Below, one piece after another: positions 60,084-64,000 of a stretch of 64,000 bases of DNA; the first letter of the stretch is position 1; every line of letters begins with the position of its first letter. The translations under genes were made by a program, and so were the position numbers. Source of the DNA: JAAYRQ01 sp035647815 (GTDB taxonomy: Bacteria; Bacillota; Syntrophomonadia; Syntrophomonadales; Syntrophomonadaceae); NCBI GenBank assembly GCA_035647815.1, contig DASRMR010000007.1, forward strand, positions 1 through 64,000, in the 5' to 3' direction. The notes under the pieces were generated by a model, which was not told the DNA's origin, did no database searches, and was given only the letters and a program-made list of their open reading frames with translations.

Positions 60084-60221
60084 ATGGGAAAACATATAAT
60101 GACGATAATTCAACCTAACCTTAGGAAAGGTAATGATACTAACTGTAGGGAATGTGCTACATCTTGCCAATCAGCATGTAAGACTTCCTGCACAGTAGGA
60201 AACCAAGTTTGCAAAAATTAA
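60084..60221 (+). CDS. scfA: SCIFF precursor peptide (six cysteines in forty-five)
   Basis: A 45-residue peptide, MGKHIMTIIQPNLRKGNDTN followed by CRECATSCQSACKTSCTVGN and QVCKN. Six cysteines (21, 24, 28, 32, 36, 43) and the TSCQSACKTSCTV core match the SCIFF family of Clostridia. It is a ribosomally made peptide in which the partner radical SAM enzyme links cysteine sulfur to a threonine-type residue (ranthipeptide). A GGAGG ribosome site lies just before the ATG. The maturase gene follows. Confidence 0.95.
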   Translation: MGKHIMTIIQPNLRKGNDTNCRECATSCQSACKTSCTVGNQVCKN

Positions 60222-60232
60222 TAGATATACAT

Positions 60233-60258
60233 AAAAGGGGCTTTGCCCCTTTTTCTTA
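60233..60258 (+). terminator. Intrinsic terminator after the SCIFF gene
   Basis: Stem AAAAGGGGC / GCCCCTTTTT (60233-60254) with loop TTT, a T run and CTTATTTT after it. Confidence 0.9.
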
Positions 60259-60265
60259 TTTTGGG

Positions 60266-60295
60266 TAGACTTTTTTGGGTTCTTTGGATTATAAT
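60266..60295 (+). promoter_or_regulatory. Promoter of the SCIFF maturase gene
   Basis: -10 TATAAT (60290-60295) with a weaker -35 TAGACT (60266-60271) at 18-base spacing, located between the SCIFF terminator and the maturase leader hairpin. Confidence 0.55.
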
Positions 60296-60306
60296 AGTAT
60301 TAAGAA

Positions 60307-60380
60307 ACGGCTCGTATATTTTTAAATGGAAAAATACGACGAAGCCGTATTTTTAGTGCTTATTTCGGGAAATAAGGAGG
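60307..60380 (+). promoter_or_regulatory. Attenuator-like leader of the SCIFF maturase gene
   Basis: Hairpin with arms ACGGCTCGTATATTTTT and AAAAATACG...AGCCGT (60307-60348) is followed by ATTTTTAG, like an intrinsic terminator in the leader. A second hairpin, CTTATTT / AAATAAG (60359-60376, loop CGGG), overlaps the first bases of the AAGGAGG ribosome site (60374-60380). Both suggest control at transcription and translation. Confidence 0.55.
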
Positions 60381-60389
60381 GGAGTGCAC

Positions 60390-61772
60390 ATGTATATATG
60401 GGCAGGATATGATTTTGAGGCTCATATTCATTTATATAAATGGCAGGAACTTAATATATTATTAGATGTAAATAGTGGAGCTATTCATGTAGTAGATGAC
60501 TTAGCTTTTAGATTTATAAGTTTATTGATGAAATATAAGGGCGATTTTCATCAAGCATTAGAAGATTGCCAACATATATATACACAAAGTGAAATAGAAA
60601 CGATGTTTGTGGAGATATTAACTGCCTATGAAAAGGGAGCCCTCTTTACTGAGCCGGACGATATTAAAGTAGATTTATCACAGATGACCCCCAAGGCCTT
60701 ATGCTTGAATGTAGCTCATGCTTGTAATATGAAATGTAAATATTGCTTTGCTAGTCAGGGGAACTTCGGGATGAATCCTAGCCTGATGCCTTATGCTATC
60801 GGTCAACAAGCGCTAGACTTTTTGGTTAAAGAAAGTGGAACGATAAAGAATCTAGAAGTGGATTTTTTCGGTGGTGAACCATTACTTAACTTTGAGGTAG
60901 TTAAAGAATTAGTAAAATACGGTAGGAAAATAGAAGCTAAAACAGACAAAAAGTTTAACTTTACTTTAACAACTAATGGTTTGCTATTAAATAAGGAAAT
61001 TATGGACTTTATCATAGCAGAAGAAATTAGTATAATCTTGAGTTTAGATGGAAGACCAGAAATTAATGATCAGAATCGGGTACTTAATGATGGGTCTGGG
61101 ACTTATGAACTGATTTTACCTAAAATAAAGGAAATGGTAAGTAAAGATCCAATAAGCTACTATATCAGGGGTACTTTTACTCGTGATAATCTTAACTTTA
61201 GCCAAGACTTAGTTCACATGGTTGAATTAGGTTTTAACTCTATATCATTAGAGCCAGCGGTGGGACCAGAGCTTGATGAATCTATAAAAACTGAAGACTT
61301 ACCCCATGTGCTCAAGGAGTATGAAAAGCTGACAGATGTTTTATTGGATTATCATAAATCAGGGCAACAAATTCACTTTTTTCATTATAACCTTAATTTG
61401 CAAAGAGGTCCGTGTTTAGCCAAAAGACACACTGGTTGCAGTGCAGGAGTGGAGTATTTAGCAGTAACACCTGAAGGTGATATATATCCGTGTCATCAGC
61501 TTGTAGGTGAGGATAAATATATTATGGGTAATGTTAGTAGTGCAGCTGTTTTAGATAAAGACATTAGACATATTTTTACTCACAATACTTTAAGCGAAAA
61601 AGAAATATGTCAGCATTGTTGGGCACGTAATTTTTGTGGAGGAGGTTGCCATGTTAATAACCTTAAAGCAAATGGTGACATTAAAAAGCCTGATGAAATT
61701 TCGTGTAATATGCACAAGAAAAGGATTGAAGGTGCGATTTTTCTCGACCTTATGAAACAAATAGAATATTAA
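60390..61772 (+). CDS. scfB: SCIFF radical SAM maturase
   Basis: A 460-residue radical SAM enzyme. An N-terminal peptide-recognition region (1-95, NILLDVNSGAIHVVDDLAF) precedes the [4Fe-4S] motif CNMKCKYC. GGEPLL in FFGGEPLLNFE is the SAM-site glycine motif. The C-terminal SPASM region holds cysteines in RGPCLAKRHTGCSAG, YPCHQLV and CQHCWARNFCGGGC then SCNMHKKR, binding auxiliary clusters. It installs thioether bridges in the SCIFF peptide. ATG 60390 is preferred over GTG 60384 for spacing from AAGGAGG. Confidence 0.95.
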   Translation: MYIWAGYDFEAHIHLYKWQELNILLDVNSGAIHVVDDLAFRFISLLMKYKGDFHQALEDCQHIYTQSEIETMFVEILTAYEKGALFTEPDDIKVDLSQMTPKALCLNVAHACNMKCKYCFASQGNFGMNPSLMPYAIGQQALDFLVKESGTIKNLEVDFFGGEPLLNFEVVKELVKYGRKIEAKTDKKFNFTLTTNGLLLNKEIMDFIIAEEISIILSLDGRPEINDQNRVLNDGSGTYELILPKIKEMVSKDPISYYIRGTFTRDNLNFSQDLVHMVELGFNSISLEPAVGPELDESIKTEDLPHVLKEYEKLTDVLLDYHKSGQQIHFFHYNLNLQRGPCLAKRHTGCSAGVEYLAVTPEGDIYPCHQLVGEDKYIMGNVSSAAVLDKDIRHIFTHNTLSEKEICQHCWARNFCGGGCHVNNLKANGDIKKPDEISCNMHKKRIEGAIFLDLMKQIEY

Positions 61773-61871
61773 AGAGTAACAAAAACATATAAAAAGCAGG
61801 ACTTTTAACTATAAAGATAGAATCTGAATAATTGATAAAAACAAAATAAAAAACAAATGGAGAATTTTTTT

Positions 61872-63203
61872 ATGTTTAATTACTTTATGCAGTACAAAAG
61901 GTTTTCCCCTATTATCATTGGAGTTTTGGTAATTGGGTTATTAGGAATGTTTGTTTTCAAAACACCAGCGTGTTCAGTTATTGTAGATGGACAAGTTAAG
62001 TTTGCGGTAACAGATCAGAAATTGGTTAATGAAACGATTAGTGAAATCAAAAAACAAGAAGAAAGAAAGTGTTCTAACAGTTTAGAGGTCGCTAGTAAAG
62101 TAGAATTTAAAAAAGGTTTAGTTAACAGATCTATTCTAGTTAAAAAAGCAGATTTGGAAAAAGAGCTACGTAAAAATGTAGAATTCAAAGTTTTAGGGGC
62201 TAAAATAGTAATAGGTAATAAAACCATTGCATGTTTAGACTGTAAAACTAGTGCACAATTATTATTAAAACAGTTAAAAGAAAATTTTGAAGATGTTGAC
62301 GAAGGCGAAAAGCTTATAGAACTTGATTTTGAAGAAAAAGTAGAAATCCAGGAAAGCATGGTCGCGGTAAATGAAATAATGTCTTCTGAAGATGCTTATA
62401 CCTTGATAACTACTGGAAGTAAGGATCCTGAAAAATACACAGTTAAAGATGGAGATTCTTTATGGTTAATTGCTCGTCGAAACAATATGTATGTAGATGA
62501 AATAGTACAAGCTAACCAACTAGAAAAAGAAGATCTTTCTTTAGGACAAGAAATTATTTTAACTAAAGACAAACCGTTTATTAATGTTGTAGCTAAAGTA
62601 GAAGGAGAAAAGATTGAAAAAATCCCTTTCGAAACTAAAGTAGTAGTTGATAGAAGTTCTTCTAGTGCTATAAAAGTTAAGCAAGATGGTAAAGAAGGAG
62701 AAAAGAAAATAGTATATGTTGCTACTAAGAAAAATGGCAACATAGAAAATAGAGAAATTAAAGAAGAAACTATTTTGGAAAAAGCAGTAGATAAGATTAT
62801 CGTTAAAGGTAATCAAGTCACAGTAGCATCTCGTGGTGCTAGTCCAGGCAATCTAGACTGGCCAGTAGCAGGTAACATTACTAATCGATATAGGGGTTCT
62901 TCACATACAGGTATAGATATTGCTACAAGAACTGGGTCTCCTATTCGAGCAGTTGATTCTGGGCGGGTGACATTTGCCGGTTGGCAAGGGGGCTATGGTA
63001 ATTTCGTAATCGTAGATCATGGGAATGGTCAGGTTACTAGATATGCTCACTGTAATAGTATTAATGTCTCGACAGGACAAAATGTCAGCAGGGGACAAAA
63101 CATTGCTACAGTAGGTTCAACAGGCAGAAGTACAGGACCACATTTACATTTTGAAGTACTTGTAAATGGAGGATTTAGGAATCCATTATCATACTTACGT
63201 TAA
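61872..63203 (+). CDS. LysM-G5-M23 peptidoglycan peptidase, membrane-anchored
   Basis: A 443-residue protein. One N-terminal transmembrane helix (FSPIIIGVLVIGLLGMFVF) precedes a long extracytoplasmic region, a LysM domain (EKYTVKDGDSLWLIARRNNM), a G5-type domain (about 240-315), and an M23 domain with SHTGIDIATRTGSPIRAVDS and GSTGRSTGPHLHFEVLV. It binds and cleaves peptidoglycan. ATG 61872 is chosen since GGAGA lies eight bases before it; ATG 61857 has no ribosome site. A second M23 protein in the window is at 35.6 kb. Confidence 0.9.
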   Translation: MFNYFMQYKRFSPIIIGVLVIGLLGMFVFKTPACSVIVDGQVKFAVTDQKLVNETISEIKKQEERKCSNSLEVASKVEFKKGLVNRSILVKKADLEKELRKNVEFKVLGAKIVIGNKTIACLDCKTSAQLLLKQLKENFEDVDEGEKLIELDFEEKVEIQESMVAVNEIMSSEDAYTLITTGSKDPEKYTVKDGDSLWLIARRNNMYVDEIVQANQLEKEDLSLGQEIILTKDKPFINVVAKVEGEKIEKIPFETKVVVDRSSSSAIKVKQDGKEGEKKIVYVATKKNGNIENREIKEETILEKAVDKIIVKGNQVTVASRGASPGNLDWPVAGNITNRYRGSSHTGIDIATRTGSPIRAVDSGRVTFAGWQGGYGNFVIVDHGNGQVTRYAHCNSINVSTGQNVSRGQNIATVGSTGRSTGPHLHFEVLVNGGFRNPLSYLR

Positions 63204-63211
63204 AACAAATC

Positions 63212-63241
63212 AAAAACCCTGACCCTAGGGTCAGGGTTTTT
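63212..63241 (+). terminator. Intrinsic terminator before trxB
   Basis: Perfect stem AAAAACCCTGACCC / GGGTCAGGGTTTTT around TA, eight bases past the peptidase stop. Confidence 0.93.
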
Positions 63242-63263
63242 GCTATGCGAAAGGAGCATTTTG

Positions 63264-64000
63264 ATGTACGATGTTATAATAATAGGTAGCGGGCCAGCTG
63301 GTCTTAGTGCAGCTATTTATACAGGAAGAGCAAAACTAAAGACTCTTATCCTCGAGGCTGGACTTATTGGTGGAAATGCTGCTATTACTGATTTAATAGA
63401 TAATTATCCGGGATTTCCTTTTGGCATAAGTGGCCCTGAGCTTATAGAAAACTTTACTAAGCAAGCCGAAAGATTTGGAGCTGAGATTAGATTAGAAGAA
63501 GTTATTAGTTTAGTCCCTATACAGGAAGGTCACAAAGTTGTGACATCTAGTGGAAATGAATATAAAGCTAGAGCTATAATAATCGCGGTAGGAGCAAAAA
63601 GAAGAGAATTAGGAGTATCTGGTGAAGAGGAGTTTTCGGGTAGAGGGGTTTCTTATTGTGCTACTTGTGATGGGGCTTTCTTTAACGATGCTACAGTTGC
63701 AGTAGTCGGCGGTGGTGATTCAGCCATCAAAGAAGCTCTATATTTATCTGAAATTGCTTCTAAAGTTTATCTTATTCATAGAAGAGAAGGATTTAGAGCG
63801 AACCAGACTGCAATAGACAAGTTAAGAGAGACACATAATATTGAAACTAAACTAAACAAGGTGATAAGCCAAGTCAAAGGTAAAAACATAATGGATGCTG
63901 TTATGGTGCAAGATGTCATATCAGGAGCTGAAGAGGAACTAGGGGTTGAAGGTCTTTTCGTCAGTATAGGTTTAGTTCCAGCAGCAGAATTCGTAGGAGA
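63264..64000 (+). CDS. trxB: Thioredoxin reductase (partial, runs off the window)
   Basis: The first 245 codons of a FAD/NADPH thioredoxin reductase. Visible are the FAD motif YDVIIIGSGPAGLSAAIYTG, the redox-active CATCDG near residue 134 and the NADPH motif VAVVGGGDSAIKEALYLSE. The C-terminal FAD contact region lies beyond the window. It may instead be called thioredoxin reductase-like, but the CATC spacing is classical. GGAG precedes the ATG. Confidence 0.92.
   Translation, partial: MYDVIIIGSGPAGLSAAIYTGRAKLKTLILEAGLIGGNAAITDLIDNYPGFPFGISGPELIENFTKQAERFGAEIRLEEVISLVPIQEGHKVVTSSGNEYKARAIIIAVGAKRRELGVSGEEEFSGRGVSYCATCDGAFFNDATVAVVGGGDSAIKEALYLSEIASKVYLIHRREGFRANQTAIDKLRETHNIETKLNKVISQVKGKNIMDAVMVQDVISGAEEELGVEGLFVSIGLVPAAEFVG

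Noticed and set aside
60357..60378. TTATTTCGGGAAATAA as a second Noc-binding site
   Set aside because: It lacks two central bases of the consensus and is better explained as the CTTATTT/AAATAAG hairpin next to the scfB ribosome site.

Overview
The window is the replication-origin region of a low-GC, spore-forming anaerobic Firmicute of the class Clostridia. Support comes from the conserved order dnaX-ybaB-recR-yaaL-bofA, serS, pdxS, gyrA-gyrB-remB-recF-dnaN-dnaA, then rpmH-rnpA-yidD-yidC-jag-mnmE-mnmG-rsmG-noc-parA-parB; from sporulation genes (bofA, yyaC); from ferredoxin-linked 2-oxoacid oxidation; from a full selenocysteine pathway; and from a SCIFF peptide with its radical SAM maturase, a hallmark of Clostridia. 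The layout would fit a Syntrophomonadales-like organism, but family-level placement is inference. Nearly all genes left of about 22.9 kb are on the minus strand and most to the right are on the plus strand, so replication should start in the dnaA-rpmH interval, with DnaA-box-like sites on both sides of dnaA.

Left arm (minus strand). 0.4-3.9 kb: a four-subunit 2-oxoacid:ferredoxin oxidoreductase with an upstream P-loop ATPase. 4.1-7.2 kb: bofA, yaaL, recR, ybaB, dnaX. 7.4-9.0 kb: the large SRP RNA, then six tRNAs (all four Ser isoacceptors and two Arg) with tadA wedged between them so that its stop codon lies inside a tRNA. 9.1-13.5 kb: serS, serA and a serine-linked aminotransferase behind one T-box riboswitch, so serine synthesis and serine charging are controlled together. 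13.6-22.8 kb: pdxS (no pdxT beside it), gyrA, gyrB, remB, recF, dnaN, dnaA.

Right arm (mostly plus strand). 23.4-30.9 kb: rpmH to noc. A coupled leader ORF and hairpin precede yidC. 31-33.9 kb: gctAB on the minus strand, with a decayed second gctB fragment in a gene-poor stretch. 33.9-37 kb: parA-parB with a perfect parS, an M23 peptidase and a bactofilin. 37-38.8 kb: yyaC and a YkvI-like transporter lacking a canonical start codon. 38.9-54.2 kb: selA, selB, tRNA-Sec and a selD that itself carries an in-frame UGA, interrupted by a branched-chain amino acid ABC transporter, a CBS-ACT protein, a GC-richer Na+/H+ antiporter that looks acquired, a palindromic repeat and a perfect Noc-binding site. 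54.2-59.6 kb: DUF951, an unknown small gene, rpsF-ssb-rpsR behind an S6:S18-type leader, MazG-like, DUF2232, rplI, lonB. 59.7-64 kb: tRNA-Asp, tRNA-Gly, a 56-bp tandem repeat growing out of the tRNA-Gly 3' end, the SCIFF precursor and its maturase (with an apparent attenuator between them), a LysM/G5/M23 peptidase, and a thioredoxin reductase cut by the window end.

The most unusual points are the yidC leader arrangement, the SCIFF maturase leader, tadA overlapping a tRNA, the non-canonical ykvI start, the gctB relic and the tandem repeat after tRNA-Gly. I did not find a convincing wholly new multi-gene system.
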